From assembly GCA_020025965.1 (NCBI GenBank), contig JAHHRG010000018.1, positions 1 to 35,099 of the forward strand: a stretch of DNA of 35,099 nucleotides, in the 5' to 3' direction. The translations under genes were made by a program, and so were the position numbers. Source of the DNA: Sutterella sp. GTDB lineage: Bacteria; Pseudomonadota; Gammaproteobacteria; Burkholderiales; Burkholderiaceae_F. Of this stretch, positions 7,708 to 16,323 are shown piece by piece; the stretch's first letter is position 1; every line of letters starts with the position of its first letter. The notes under the pieces are model-generated. The model was not told the origin of the DNA and made no database searches. It worked only from the letters and a program-made list of their open reading frames with translations.

Positions 7708-9066
7708 ATGTTTGGAAAAATTCTGATTGCCAATCGCGGCGAAATTGCGCTTCGAATTCAGCGTGCCTGCCGCGAAATGGGCATCAAAACCGTTGCCGTC
7801 CATTCGACGGCCGACGCAGACGCGAAGTACGTGCGTCTCGCCGACGAAAGTGTCTGTATCGGTCCGGCTCAATCACAGCTCTCCTACCTGAATATTCCGG
7901 CCATCATTTCCGCTGCGGAAGTGACAGACGCCGAAGCCATCCATCCGGGTTACGGCTTTCTTTCGGAAAATGCTGATTTCGCCGAACGCGTTGAAAAGTC
8001 CGGTTTCACCTTTATCGGTCCGCGGGCCGAAAGCATCCGACTCATGGGAGACAAGGTGAGTGCCAAGCAGGCCATGCGCGATGCCGGCGTGCCTTGCGTA
8101 CCCGGTTCCGACGGCGCTCTGCCCGACAATTCTCAGGACATTCTCCAGATTGCCCGTGAAATCGGTTATCCGGTCATTATTAAGGCGGCCGGCGGTGGCG
8201 GCGGCCGCGGTATGCGCGTTGTGCGTACCGAAGCCGCGCTTCTCACCTCCGTGAATATGACGAAGGAAGAAGCTCGAGTCGCCTTCGGCAACCCGACCGT
8301 ATACATGGAAAAATTTCTGGAGAACCCGCGTCATATTGAAATTCAGGTACTCTCCGATAACTTCCAGAATGCCGTTTACCTCGGCGAACGCGACTGCTCC
8401 ATGCAGCGTCGTAATCAGAAAGTACTTGAAGAAGCTCCGGCCTTTGGTATTTCCCGCAAGCAGATCGACCGTCTCGGCAGTCGCTGTGTGGAAGCCTGTC
8501 GCCGCATCGGTTACCGCGGTGCCGGTACGTTTGAATTCCTCTACGAAAACGGTGAATTCTACTTCATTGAAATGAACACTCGTGTTCAGGTCGAACATCC
8601 GGTTACGGAATTGGTAACGGGGGTCGACATCGTGCGCGAACAGATTCGTATTGCTGCCGGCGAACGTCTGACAATCAAGCAACGAGACATCGAAATACGC
8701 GGTCACGCAATCGAATGCCGTATCAACGCGGAAGATCCGTTTACCTTCATCCCGAGTCCAGGTCGTGTGACGGCCTGGCATCTTCCGGGCGGTCCCGGCA
8801 TCCGCATTGACACGCATGTCTTCACGGGTTACAGTGTTCCGCCTTATTATGACAGTATGATTGGTAAGATCATCGCTCACGGCGATACACGCGAACAGGC
8901 CATTGCCCGTATGCGCGTTGCTCTTTCCGAGCTTGCTGTTGAGGGTATCAAGACCAATACGAAGCTGCATCGCGAATTGTTGGCCGACGAACGCTTCTTT
9001 CAGGGTGGAACCAGCATCCATTATCTGGAAGAAAAATTGCGCCAGCGTGCCGCATCGCAACGCTAA
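7708..9066 (+). CDS. accC: Biotin carboxylase AccC
   Basis: The 452-residue biotin carboxylase subunit of acetyl-CoA carboxylase, which carboxylates biotin on AccB with ATP and bicarbonate. The N-terminal domain starts MFGKILIANRGEIALR, the ATP-grasp glycine loop KAAGGGGGRGMRVV lies near 160-172, and the catalytic MNTRVQVEHPVTE segment lies near 287-300. Length matches the E. coli enzyme (449). It is 12 bases downstream of accB and surely co-transcribed with it. An intrinsic terminator follows the stop codon. Confidence 0.97.
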   Translation: MFGKILIANRGEIALRIQRACREMGIKTVAVHSTADADAKYVRLADESVCIGPAQSQLSYLNIPAIISAAEVTDAEAIHPGYGFLSENADFAERVEKSGFTFIGPRAESIRLMGDKVSAKQAMRDAGVPCVPGSDGALPDNSQDILQIAREIGYPVIIKAAGGGGGRGMRVVRTEAALLTSVNMTKEEARVAFGNPTVYMEKFLENPRHIEIQVLSDNFQNAVYLGERDCSMQRRNQKVLEEAPAFGISRKQIDRLGSRCVEACRRIGYRGAGTFEFLYENGEFYFIEMNTRVQVEHPVTELVTGVDIVREQIRIAAGERLTIKQRDIEIRGHAIECRINAEDPFTFIPSPGRVTAWHLPGGPGIRIDTHVFTGYSVPPYYDSMIGKIIAHGDTREQAIARMRVALSELAVEGIKTNTKLHRELLADERFFQGGTSIHYLEEKLRQRAASQR

Positions 9067-9081
9067 GCATCCTTCATGCAG

Positions 9082-9116
9082 CGGGGAGTTTTATCAACTC
9101 CCCGTTATTATTTTTT
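9082..9116 (+). terminator. Intrinsic terminator between accC and prmA
   Basis: A perfect 9-bp stem (9082-9090 with 9096-9104, loop TTATC) is followed by TTATTATTTTTT. It should end or attenuate the accBC transcript. prmA begins only 14 bases later, so prmA is either served by read-through or by a promoter inside accC. Confidence 0.85.
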
Positions 9117-9129
9117 AAGCAGTAGAACT

Positions 9130-10026
9130 ATGCGCCAGATTAAGATTCTCGCCGATGAACGTAACGCCGAAGCCCTCTCCGACATGCTGATGGATGCGGG
9201 TGCCTATTCCGCCACCATTGAAGATGCCGATGCGGAATCCACGGACGAAAAGCCGCTCTACGGCGAACCCGGCTTTGAACCCGACAATTGTGCCTGGCCG
9301 CGTTCGATCATCTCGATTCTCGCCGACGACGATTTCGACATCAACACCTCGCTCGCCATTGCCGTAAAGGCCCTGAAATGCGAACTTCCCGACATTCTCG
9401 AATCCGAAACCGTTGAAGACGTTGACTGGGTTCGTGTTACTCAGGCCCAGTTTCAGCCGACTCAAGTATCGGACCGTCTCTGGATTGTTCCGACCTGGCA
9501 CGATCTTCCCAACCAAAACGCCATTAATGTCCGTCTGGATCCGGGCGTTGCTTTCGGAACGGGCTCGCATCCGACGACACATCTCTGCCTGCAGTGGCTT
9601 GACGCTAACGTGAAACCAACCGACAACGTCCTTGACTTCGGTTGCGGTACGGGCATTTTGGCCATTGCAGCGAAGCTCGTAGGAGCCGCCTCTGTGACGG
9701 GTACCGACATCGACCCTCAGGCCGTCGAATCTGCTCATGACAATGCCGTTCAAAATCACGTCGAAGCAGAATTCTTCCTCCCGAACGACATGCCTGAAGG
9801 TCAGTACGATATCGTCGTCGCGAACATCCTCGCCAACCCGCTCAAAATTCTTGCTCCTGCTCTTTTGGGCCGTGTGAAGCCCGAAGGGGCACTGGTTCTC
9901 TCGGGCGTTCTTGCCCATCAGGCCGACGAGGTCATTGCAGCTTATCGCGCGATTGATCCGAAGATGACCTTGTCCGTCTGGAAACAGGAAGACGACTGGG
10001 TTTGCATTTCCGGTCGTCGCGCTTAA
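9130..10026 (+). CDS. prmA: Ribosomal protein L11 methyltransferase PrmA
   Basis: A 298-residue SAM-dependent enzyme that methylates ribosomal protein L11. The N-terminal substrate-recognition domain covers about 1-95 and the Rossmann methyltransferase domain covers about 110-298. SAM motif I is LDFGCGTGILAIAA near 170, and the ANILANPL motif lies near 236. The PGVAFGTGSHPTT block just before motif I is the PrmA signature. I chose the ATG at 9130 (MRQIKILAD); the frame stays open to an upstream ATG at 9076, but that region holds the accC terminator. The DUF3426 gene follows after 20 bases. Confidence 0.95.
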   Translation: MRQIKILADERNAEALSDMLMDAGAYSATIEDADAESTDEKPLYGEPGFEPDNCAWPRSIISILADDDFDINTSLAIAVKALKCELPDILESETVEDVDWVRVTQAQFQPTQVSDRLWIVPTWHDLPNQNAINVRLDPGVAFGTGSHPTTHLCLQWLDANVKPTDNVLDFGCGTGILAIAAKLVGAASVTGTDIDPQAVESAHDNAVQNHVEAEFFLPNDMPEGQYDIVVANILANPLKILAPALLGRVKPEGALVLSGVLAHQADEVIAAYRAIDPKMTLSVWKQEDDWVCISGRRA

Positions 10027-10046
10027 TTGACTGAAGGTTGACGATT

Positions 10047-10874
10047 ATGGTCAAGGTTCTCCGTTGTCCGGCTTGCGGTGCTCTCTGGCGCTTGAGTACC
10101 GATCAAAAGCCCCAGTTACTGCGTTGTTCGGAATGCGGTTCGGTCTTTCCCGAAGGAAAGGCCGAGCATGTGGAAGTCGACGAAGCACTTCTAGACGTTC
10201 GCCTCGCCAGAGAACATGCGAATGAGGCCGTTCTTCAGCAAAAGTCTGACGAAGCTGATGTAACAATGTCTCGTTTGGCCGAAGAGCTCTCCGACTTCGA
10301 TGCCGGTCATACCACTGATAAGCCTGAAGAAAAAGAACTCACCCCCGACATTCGTACGTCGCCTCAAACGAAGAAGTCTTCCGCTCTCTGGGGACTTCTT
10401 CTCATCCTGGCACTCCTTATTTTGTGCGCTACAGGACTTCTCTTCGGACACAAGTACGTCCTTAAGTCCGTTCCACAGGTTCGCAGTCTTTACGAAAATG
10501 TCTGTACGAAAGTCCCCTGTCCGGGCTTTGTTTGGACGAACAGCGATGCCTTTACGGTCACGGCTGAAATTGCCGCACCGGACCTAACCGTTAACGATCT
10601 TGAAAGCGAAATGAGCAGCATTATGCCCGTTGTGCTTGCTCAGATCAAAAATCATTCGCTTCATCCGCAGTATCTACCGATTCTTGAACTGAAACTGATC
10701 GATGCCGCCGGCGAAACCATTGCCCAGCGCATCCTCGAACCGAGTGAATACGGCTTTGCCAAAGAGTCGATTCTATTACCGAACGACAGTTGCTCGGCTC
10801 GGCTGAGCATTCTTACACCGTTGCCCTATCAGGCACATGAAGCTGTCGTTACCCCCGTCAGCGACCTTCGTTAA
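10047..10874 (+). CDS. Zinc-ribbon, DUF3426 membrane protein
   Basis: 275 residues. The N-terminus has a zinc ribbon with two CxxC pairs (CPACG at 9-13, CSECG at about 29-33). A charged linker follows, then one membrane segment (about 115-140), and a C-terminal region that fits DUF3426, including the VCTKVPCPG stretch after a conserved leucine/tyrosine segment. The predicted topology is zinc ribbon in the cytoplasm and the C-terminal domain in the periplasm. Such proteins follow prmA in many betaproteobacteria, but their function is not known. The ATG at 10047 is chosen over a TTG three codons earlier because it gives the usual MVKVLRCPACG start. A terminator follows directly. Confidence 0.82.
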   Translation: MVKVLRCPACGALWRLSTDQKPQLLRCSECGSVFPEGKAEHVEVDEALLDVRLAREHANEAVLQQKSDEADVTMSRLAEELSDFDAGHTTDKPEEKELTPDIRTSPQTKKSSALWGLLLILALLILCATGLLFGHKYVLKSVPQVRSLYENVCTKVPCPGFVWTNSDAFTVTAEIAAPDLTVNDLESEMSSIMPVVLAQIKNHSLHPQYLPILELKLIDAAGETIAQRILEPSEYGFAKESILLPNDSCSARLSILTPLPYQAHEAVVTPVSDLR

Positions 10875-10881
10875 TCGTTTT

Positions 10882-10911
10882 ACAGCCGTCGGTTGCCCGA
10901 CGGCTGTTTTT
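10882..10911 (+). terminator. Intrinsic terminator after the DUF3426 gene
   Basis: A perfect 11-bp stem (10882-10892 with 10897-10907, loop TTGC) ends in TTTTT. The downstream kinase starts 14 bases later. Confidence 0.88.
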
Positions 10912-10924
10912 CGATGGCTCATCT

Positions 10925-11845
10925 ATGACAGCGATCATTTCCGGCTCCGTTGCCTACGATACGATTTTCACCTTCCCGAAACGGTTTGCCGAGACTCTAA
11001 AAAACGAAGACATTGAGCATTTAAACCTAACCTTTGAAGCCGCGTCTGTAAAAAAGGCTTTTGGCGGCTGTGCCGCCAATATTGCTCGCAGCCTCAAGGC
11101 GCTCGGTGGCGATCCCTTAATTTGGACTGCGGTCGGCAAAGATATCGATCCTTATTTGAATTTTCTTCGAGAACGGAACATTCGCACGGACGGCATTACC
11201 GTTTTTGATGACGAATGGTCAGCTCAATGTTCGATTACCACAGACCTCAACGGCTGTCAGCTCACAACCTTCCACAGCGGTGCAATGGAACATGCCGGGG
11301 AAGTACCGTTTTCCGACGATCCGATGATTGACATTGGCATTCTGGCCCCGTCTACCCGAAGGCCGACTCTCATTCACGCCGAAGCTTTTGCCAAGCACTG
11401 CATTCCATTTATTCTCGACACGGGTCAAACTACGCCTCAATTCACCGCAAAGGAATATCTTGATCTTCTTGAGATGGCTTTTGCAACGGCCTTTTCCGAC
11501 TATGAAGCCGACATGATCCAGGCCATGACAGGACTTGATGGCCGTGCACTTTCCCGACGCGGAAAGATTGTTTTCCATACTCACGGTGACAAGGGAAGTA
11601 CCGTCTGGATTAACGGCGAAGCCGTCCCCATTGAAACGCCAGAGATAACTCAAACCGTCAATCCCGTCGGCGCTGGAGACTTTTACCGTGGCGGTCTTCT
11701 CTGGGGGCTCTCAAACGGACTTGATCCGATCATATCCGCCAGACTCGGTTCAGTCATGGGAGCGGCTCGTGCCGCGAATATGCCGATTAATCGAATCGCC
11801 GCACGAAACATTTATGAGCAATATTGGAAAAATACGCCCTTCTAA
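10925..11845 (+). CDS. PfkB-family sugar or nucleoside kinase
   Basis: 306 residues of the ribokinase/PfkB fold. The N-terminal GGCAANIARSLKALGG motif (about 47-62) and the C-terminal NPVGAGDFYRGGLLWG motif (about 244-259) are the two family signatures. The catalytic aspartate in GAGD is present, while the preceding residue, often aspartate, is asparagine here. Betaproteobacteria keep this gene after prmA and DUF3426; it is usually annotated only as carbohydrate kinase. The N-terminal SGSVAYDTIFTFPKRF is adenosine-kinase-like, but I cannot assign the substrate. It ends before a strong shared terminator. Confidence 0.85.
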   Translation: MTAIISGSVAYDTIFTFPKRFAETLKNEDIEHLNLTFEAASVKKAFGGCAANIARSLKALGGDPLIWTAVGKDIDPYLNFLRERNIRTDGITVFDDEWSAQCSITTDLNGCQLTTFHSGAMEHAGEVPFSDDPMIDIGILAPSTRRPTLIHAEAFAKHCIPFILDTGQTTPQFTAKEYLDLLEMAFATAFSDYEADMIQAMTGLDGRALSRRGKIVFHTHGDKGSTVWINGEAVPIETPEITQTVNPVGAGDFYRGGLLWGLSNGLDPIISARLGSVMGAARAANMPINRIAARNIYEQYWKNTPF

Positions 11846-11848
11846 AAC

Positions 11849-11889
11849 GAACAAAGCCTCTTGGCCAAACTGGCTAAGAGGCTTTGTTC
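11849..11889. terminator. Bidirectional terminator between kinase gene and yggT
   Basis: A perfect 14-bp outer stem (11849-11862 with 11876-11889) with a further GGCC/GGC pairing inside lies between two convergent genes. T-rich arms (CTTTGTTCT on +, CGTTTTAG on -) suit termination in both directions. Confidence 0.8.
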
Positions 11890-11910
11890 TCACAGGATAA
11901 ACCTGAAAAA

Positions 11911-12462
11911 TCAGAATGTCATAAATCCGTGCGACACGGGCGTAATTAGGATCAACAGCACGTTGGCGACAATGATCACGACCACGGGGGAGAAATCAAA
12001 ACGGCCGAAACGCGGCAAGACGCGACGGACAGGCCGCACAAACGGATCAAGCAAAGTACTGAGCAAATACATCATCGGACTCTGAGGATTCAGCCACGAG
12101 AGCACCACCCAGATCAGGACACCCCAGGAGACCATTTCGAGGCACCAGCGAATCGTCAGTGCCACCGGAGCAAGTGCAATTCCCAACGGTGTCATTGGTA
12201 GACCGGCAAACGTACGATCAACGAGCACGGTGAGTGCGGCGATAAGCAAAGCACCGACCAAGCTTGGCCAATCATAGGCACCGTGACGCGGCAAGATCTT
12301 CGAGAGCGGTTCGACGAGCCAATCGGTAAATTTGCGCGTCATTTCCACCAGCGGATGGCGAGGCGACAAAGCCCAAACAAAAATCCAGGCTCGTAGTAAC
12401 AAGACCACGCCGATCACGGAAGTGAATGTCGTCAAAAGAAAATGAAGAATACTGTTAAGCAT
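11911..12462 (-). CDS. YggT-family membrane protein
   Basis: 183 residues with two YggT repeats, each a pair of membrane helices around a short loop. The first repeat covers about 5-85 and contains LLLRAWIFVWALSP and LSKILPRHGAYDWPSLVGALL. The second covers about 95-183 and contains WVVLSWLNPQSPMMYLLSTLLDPFVRPVRRVLP and FDFSPVVVIIVANVLL. The repeated 'P..RPVRR.LP..G..D.SP' pattern is the family signature. The protein is an inner-membrane protein of unclear role, linked in other bacteria to osmotic stress and cell shape. It follows the LTA-synthase-like gene by 78 bases on the minus strand. Confidence 0.88.
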   Translation of the reverse strand: MLNSILHFLLTTFTSVIGVVLLLRAWIFVWALSPRHPLVEMTRKFTDWLVEPLSKILPRHGAYDWPSLVGALLIAALTVLVDRTFAGLPMTPLGIALAPVALTIRWCLEMVSWGVLIWVVLSWLNPQSPMMYLLSTLLDPFVRPVRRVLPRFGRFDFSPVVVIIVANVLLILITPVSHGFMTF

Positions 12463-12540
12463 AAAAGTTAATCGTTAGATAAACGGTTATTTTTCCCGAC
12501 AGCTTGCCGATTTTTCACAAGATCGTCAAGAGTAGCGTTT

Positions 12541-14511
12541 TTATTTCAAAAGATCTTTACGAATTTGATAGTCCGCCAATCCTCGCTGGGCTCGCGCTAC
12601 CGAACCGACGCGCTCAAGTTCCTTCGAACATGGCACTTCAGGAACAAGTTTGTCGCCCGCCCAGCGGTAACAGGCAAAACTCCCCTCTGCGTTAAGAGCA
12701 ATCGCTCCCCAATTACCTATGGCCATCCCGTTCTTACCCAACCCGAAATAGGTCAAAGCCAAATCGAAGGACGATTCGGCAAACAGATCCCGCCCCTCGT
12801 GCAGTGCAGGTTTGCGCCCAAGAGCCAAGTCGTTGAGTGTCGGGAAGATGTCAACGTGACTTACCCAGCGTGACGTATCCACCGACTCTGCGAGCTTTTT
12901 CTGGGAATCTGGCAACCAGAAAAGCACGGGCACTCCCAAAGCATGATGCCAATTCCCTTCGGCACGATATTTATAGAATCGTGCATTGTGATCGCCTGTT
13001 GCAACCATCAACGTACGCTTCAGAATCCCGCTTTTTCTCAAATCACCAACGAATGCCCCTAAGGCATTGCAGGAATACTGATATGTTTTGAACGGGACAA
13101 TCGTTGCGTCAGCATCTCGATCAGCGATCACATAATCGGGCAGAAGGTGCGTATCAATCGGCTTAACCTCGTAACTCTTCGGAACGGCAAAAGGCGGATG
13201 ATTGGTAACGGACAACATAACCATAAACACCTTCTCTCCTCGACGGTCCGCCTCCTTGAGCAGATCAGCACCGTAGCGGAACATCCATTCGTCCGGCACC
13301 CCCCAGGTTCCAGCTTCTACCTCAGGATACTTGGCTTGGATTTTACTAGCACCGATAATCTCATCGAATCCCTGTATCGTGAACGTTTCGTCAAGCTGTC
13401 GCCATTTCTCAGGCCCCGCCGTCAGAAAGATCGTACGGAATCCGGCCTCACGATAGAGTTTTACGTTCGAAAAGGAAAACTCCTGTCGACCGTATCGCGT
13501 TTGTGTAATCGGCGTCAAAGGCGTGTTGAACAGCAATCCCTCCAAAGACGGGAAAGTTCCGGAACCGACTGCAATTCCCTGTCGGAAAAGCACGGCATCC
13601 TTCATCTCGTCTTCAAGAGAACCGAGCATGTTATTACCTTCAGCGTGCAAGTCAAACAGCTCTCGTCCCATCGACTCCATTACAGCGAAAACAACATGTT
13701 TCGGTGGAGTATTAACGACATTGGAGACCGAAGGACGTGCATCAGAGATGACTTGTTGGGCCACCTGCGCGTCCGTGTAGCCCAATTCATACAGCCCGCC
13801 GTTTATTCCCCCTTTGAATTCCAGTTGCTTCTGCCCTTTATAAGCCTCATACATTGCCACAAGTCCGTTTGGGATTGTCGTATTTACAAAAGCAATCGGA
13901 GAAACCGTTAGGTTTTGATATCGCAATGGAAACGTACCGAAACTTCCTCGGATGATTATGACCAACAACAGAGTACCCACAAGAGACACACCAGCAAGTC
14001 TCAATGAGCTAGACGGGTAGAGACACTTTAAGTGAACCGCTCTCGCTAACACACACGGCGTCATCATTGCCACGAAGGCAACCAAGAGGTACTGGAAAAT
14101 GGGCCAATCCTCAAGCAGAGTCAATACGATGGCTTTGGTATCGTCTTGGAAGAAGCCGAAAATGACCGAACTGATCGGAGTACCGTAGAAAGTGTAAAAA
14201 CCAAAATTGATTAATGCGAAGGTGACGGCGATAACGTGTGCCAATACACCAAGAACAACCGTAACGCTCCAAAAACGCTCCCATCGATAGGAACAGAGCA
14301 AAGCAACCCAGGCCGGCAAAAAGAGCGTCGCCAACCATTTGGCGTCAATACGAAGCCCCATAACGAGCGCAGGCAAGAAACTCTCAAAAGTGATTTCCGG
14401 AGATCGGAAAACGAAGAAAAAGACCACTCTAAAAAGTGACAAGATCAAGAGAGAGCTCAACGAAAACGCCAGCCCCTTGGCAAGGCGCATCATCCAATAT
14501 TTATTCGACAT
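12541..14511 (-). CDS. LTA-synthase-like membrane sulfatase
   Basis: 656 residues. Five hydrophobic segments fill about 8-210, and a periplasmic alkaline-phosphatase/sulfatase domain covers about 275-610. Metal and nucleophile sites are visible: VVFAVMESMGREL (first acidic ligand), GSGTFPSLEG (the likely catalytic threonine), NHPPF and TGDHN (histidine and Asp-His ligands). This is the architecture of lipoteichoic acid synthase and of bacterial phosphoglycerol/phosphoethanolamine transferases. A Gram-negative organism has no lipoteichoic acid, so the likely job is transfer of a phospholipid head group to an envelope glycan or lipid; the acceptor is unknown. The C-terminal ~50 residues follow the catalytic domain. 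The ATG at 14511 is clear. An upstream terminator separates it from ampD. Confidence 0.85.
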   Translation of the reverse strand: MSNKYWMMRLAKGLAFSLSSLLILSLFRVVFFFVFRSPEITFESFLPALVMGLRIDAKWLATLFLPAWVALLCSYRWERFWSVTVVLGVLAHVIAVTFALINFGFYTFYGTPISSVIFGFFQDDTKAIVLTLLEDWPIFQYLLVAFVAMMTPCVLARAVHLKCLYPSSSLRLAGVSLVGTLLLVIIIRGSFGTFPLRYQNLTVSPIAFVNTTIPNGLVAMYEAYKGQKQLEFKGGINGGLYELGYTDAQVAQQVISDARPSVSNVVNTPPKHVVFAVMESMGRELFDLHAEGNNMLGSLEDEMKDAVLFRQGIAVGSGTFPSLEGLLFNTPLTPITQTRYGRQEFSFSNVKLYREAGFRTIFLTAGPEKWRQLDETFTIQGFDEIIGASKIQAKYPEVEAGTWGVPDEWMFRYGADLLKEADRRGEKVFMVMLSVTNHPPFAVPKSYEVKPIDTHLLPDYVIADRDADATIVPFKTYQYSCNALGAFVGDLRKSGILKRTLMVATGDHNARFYKYRAEGNWHHALGVPVLFWLPDSQKKLAESVDTSRWVSHVDIFPTLNDLALGRKPALHEGRDLFAESSFDLALTYFGLGKNGMAIGNWGAIALNAEGSFACYRWAGDKLVPEVPCSKELERVGSVARAQRGLADYQIRKDLLK

Positions 14512-14572
14512 GAGTAATTTTGTTCTTTTTGAGTATTAGTTTATTGTTTCTCTCCGAACCACCGATCGAGTG

Positions 14573-14621
14573 AAAACAAAGCGCCTTCACTCTATCACGA
14601 TCCGTGCAGAAATGAAGGCGC
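14573..14621 (-). terminator. Intrinsic terminator after ampD
   Basis: A 9-bp stem (14581-14589 with 14613-14621) encloses a 23-base loop that can form a smaller CACG/CGTG stem. Read on the minus strand it is followed by TTTGTTTT. It sits 17 bases beyond the ampD stop. Confidence 0.78.
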
Positions 14622-14638
14622 AAAAAACCTCTTCGCAT

Positions 14639-15211
14639 TTACTCTTGGACTTTCGTTACAACTTTGACTGACGAATTGAGACATTTCTCGACAACCCCCC
14701 AATCAAAGAAAGGCCCCGGGTCCGATTTCCTTCCCGGCGCAATGAACTCGTGCCCCGTTACGGCTTCGATAGGATAGCGTCGACAGATGGCAGGCAAGAG
14801 ATGAGAGAGTGCTTCGTACTGCGTTTTTTCAAATGGAACTTTTCCCGTCCCTTCCATCTCGATACCGATCGAGAAGTCGTTGCAACCCTTTCGCCCTTCA
14901 AACGAAGAAACACCGGCATGCCAAGCACGTTTTTCGGTACTGACATACTGACGGATTTCTCCCGATCGGCGAATGACGAAATGAGAAGACACGCGAAGTC
15001 CTTCGAGTTGCGCGTAGTCCTCGTTTTTGGCGCAATCGAGACGGCCGAGAAAGAGATCGTCAATATCCTCTCCCTCGAAAACCCCCGCTGGCAACGAAAT
15101 GAAATGCATCACAACGAGCGAAATCTTTTCCCCGTCTGGGCGCTCGTTAAAATGCGGAGACGGACGACAATTGCCGTCCGTCATCCAACCGTTCGAATCA
15201 ATACGAATCAA
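14639..15211 (-). CDS. ampD: Anhydro-muramyl-L-alanine amidase AmpD
   Basis: 190 residues. AmpD is a cytoplasmic zinc amidase that cleaves 1,6-anhydro-MurNAc from the recycled murein peptide. Zinc ligands are visible as H in VVMHFISLP, H in GHEFIAPGRKSDPG and D in the same block; IRRSGEIRQYV, KRAWHAGVS and CNDFSIGIEMEG are family signatures. In E. coli the first motif reads HNISLP; here N is F. The start is uncertain: I chose the TTG at 15211 because it keeps the family's conserved 'GW...PSPH' N-terminus and follows the upstream stop by five bases. An ATG at 15184 would remove GW. It is the last gene of a three-gene minus-strand group with the PP0621-like and ypjD-like genes. Confidence 0.92.
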   Translation of the reverse strand: MIRIDSNGWMTDGNCRPSPHFNERPDGEKISLVVMHFISLPAGVFEGEDIDDLFLGRLDCAKNEDYAQLEGLRVSSHFVIRRSGEIRQYVSTEKRAWHAGVSSFEGRKGCNDFSIGIEMEGTGKVPFEKTQYEALSHLLPAICRRYPIEAVTGHEFIAPGRKSDPGPFFDWGVVEKCLNSSVKVVTKVQE

Positions 15212-15216
15212 TTCTT

Positions 15217-15495
15217 TTACTTCACATTGTCGCGATCTCGACAGGCTTTTGAGCAATAGACTCGCTCACCTCGCAAAACCGCATCTTTTTTCGGGAAATA
15301 GACACCACATGCATCGCATTTGACCATCGGCTCGCCCGACGGCTGATTAGCACGTCCCTGACTTTCCCGCTCTTTTTCACGCAACCGCTTCAGCTCGCGA
15401 CGCTCTTCATTGTCAAGCGCATTGCGCTTTCGCCTCAAGGTCCAAGCAATCCAAACGGCCGCGATTAGGAACAAAAAGAATAAAATCCGTCCCAT
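15217..15495 (-). CDS. PP0621-family small membrane protein
   Basis: 92 residues: one N-terminal membrane segment (about 4-21), a charged basic helix (about 24-48), and a C-terminal CxxC...C...C arrangement (VKCDACGVYFP and YCSKACRDRD) that should bind one zinc ion. This matches the PP0621 family, common beside ampD and ypjD-like genes; its function is unknown. The start is ATG at 15495 with GAGGTGG just upstream; a TTG one codon earlier is less likely. It lies nine bases after the ypjD-like stop and five bases before the chosen ampD start, so the three are probably one operon. Confidence 0.85.
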   Translation of the reverse strand: MGRILFFLFLIAAVWIAWTLRRKRNALDNEERRELKRLREKERESQGRANQPSGEPMVKCDACGVYFPKKDAVLRGERVYCSKACRDRDNVK

Positions 15496-15504
15496 CAAGC
15501 CACC

Positions 15505-16323
15505 TCATCGGGCCATCAGTTCAATCACGAAGCTATAGCCGAAATAAGCCACGACAAAGGCGGCGCAACCGGCCCAAAACCAATTAAGTGCAGTCTTGGC
15601 ACGCCAACCGGCGAAGACTCGACCTGCGAGGAGAACGCCGAAAAGGATCCAAGCCACCCAGGTTAAGATGGTCTTATGTTCGAAACTGAAGTAAACGCCG
15701 TGCATCTCGTAGGTAGCAAATGCCCCCAAGCATAACGTCAGCGTGATGCAGAGGAATCCGACCGCCACGATACGGAAGAAAATGCGTTCCATCACAACTA
15801 GGCCGGGCATCGAATCGATAAATCCTGCCTCTTCCGATTCGGGAGCCGGACGCTTGAGACGGCGGTTCTGAATCGTCATCAGAATGCCGTGCACGAACGC
15901 AATTAGCATGAAAGCATAAGCAGCGATCGCAAGGAAGAGATGCCAGCGGAAAATCAGCGTCCATTCGCCGGACTCAATGGTTTGTCCAGGGAAAATAAGG
16001 GTTGCGAGTACACCCACAACAGCACCGAGAAGCACGATACCGAACTGTCCGTGAAGACGATGAATCCAAGTTTCAACCAACAGAATCACTACGGCGAAGA
16101 AGAACATTTCGGAGAGAGCATAGCCGAAACCGAAGGTCGTCACGCCATCTCGCAACATCCCGTCGTGAAGAGCATAACCGTGAGCAAGGACAGCCAGACC
16201 GATCGGCCAGCGAACCCAGACTGGCGCATGTGCATTGCGCCCTTTCATTGATCTGATGATCACGATACCGGCAAAGAGATAAAGGATTGCCGCAACTACT
16301 GAGCAAATGGTGAGAGCAGTCAT
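15505..16323 (-). CDS. YpjD-like cytochrome c assembly (CcsA family) protein
   Basis: 272 residues, with about eight hydrophobic segments. It belongs to the CcsA/CcmC-like family of haem-handling membrane proteins: histidines lie at HGYALHD (about 50), FRWHLFLAIAAYAFM (about 130) and EHKTILTWVAWILFGVLLAGR (about 220), the last being the family's C-terminal signature. The classic tryptophan-rich WWD loop is not obvious. In E. coli ypjD is next to ffh and divergent from it, and the same arrangement is seen here. The ATG at 16323 gives the usual hydrophobic start; the frame extends upstream by about 30 non-hydrophobic residues that I leave out. Haem handling is inferred from the family. Confidence 0.82.
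   Translation of the reverse strand: MTALTICSVVAAILYLFAGIVIIRSMKGRNAHAPVWVRWPIGLAVLAHGYALHDGMLRDGVTTFGFGYALSEMFFFAVVILLVETWIHRLHGQFGIVLLGAVVGVLATLIFPGQTIESGEWTLIFRWHLFLAIAAYAFMLIAFVHGILMTIQNRRLKRPAPESEEAGFIDSMPGLVVMERIFFRIVAVGFLCITLTLCLGAFATYEMHGVYFSFEHKTILTWVAWILFGVLLAGRVFAGWRAKTALNWFWAGCAAFVVAYFGYSFVIELMAR

Noticed and set aside
7873..9060. Long open frame of 395 codons on the minus strand
   Set aside because: It lies entirely antisense to accC, has no ribosome-binding site or family resemblance, and is a by-product of accC codon use.
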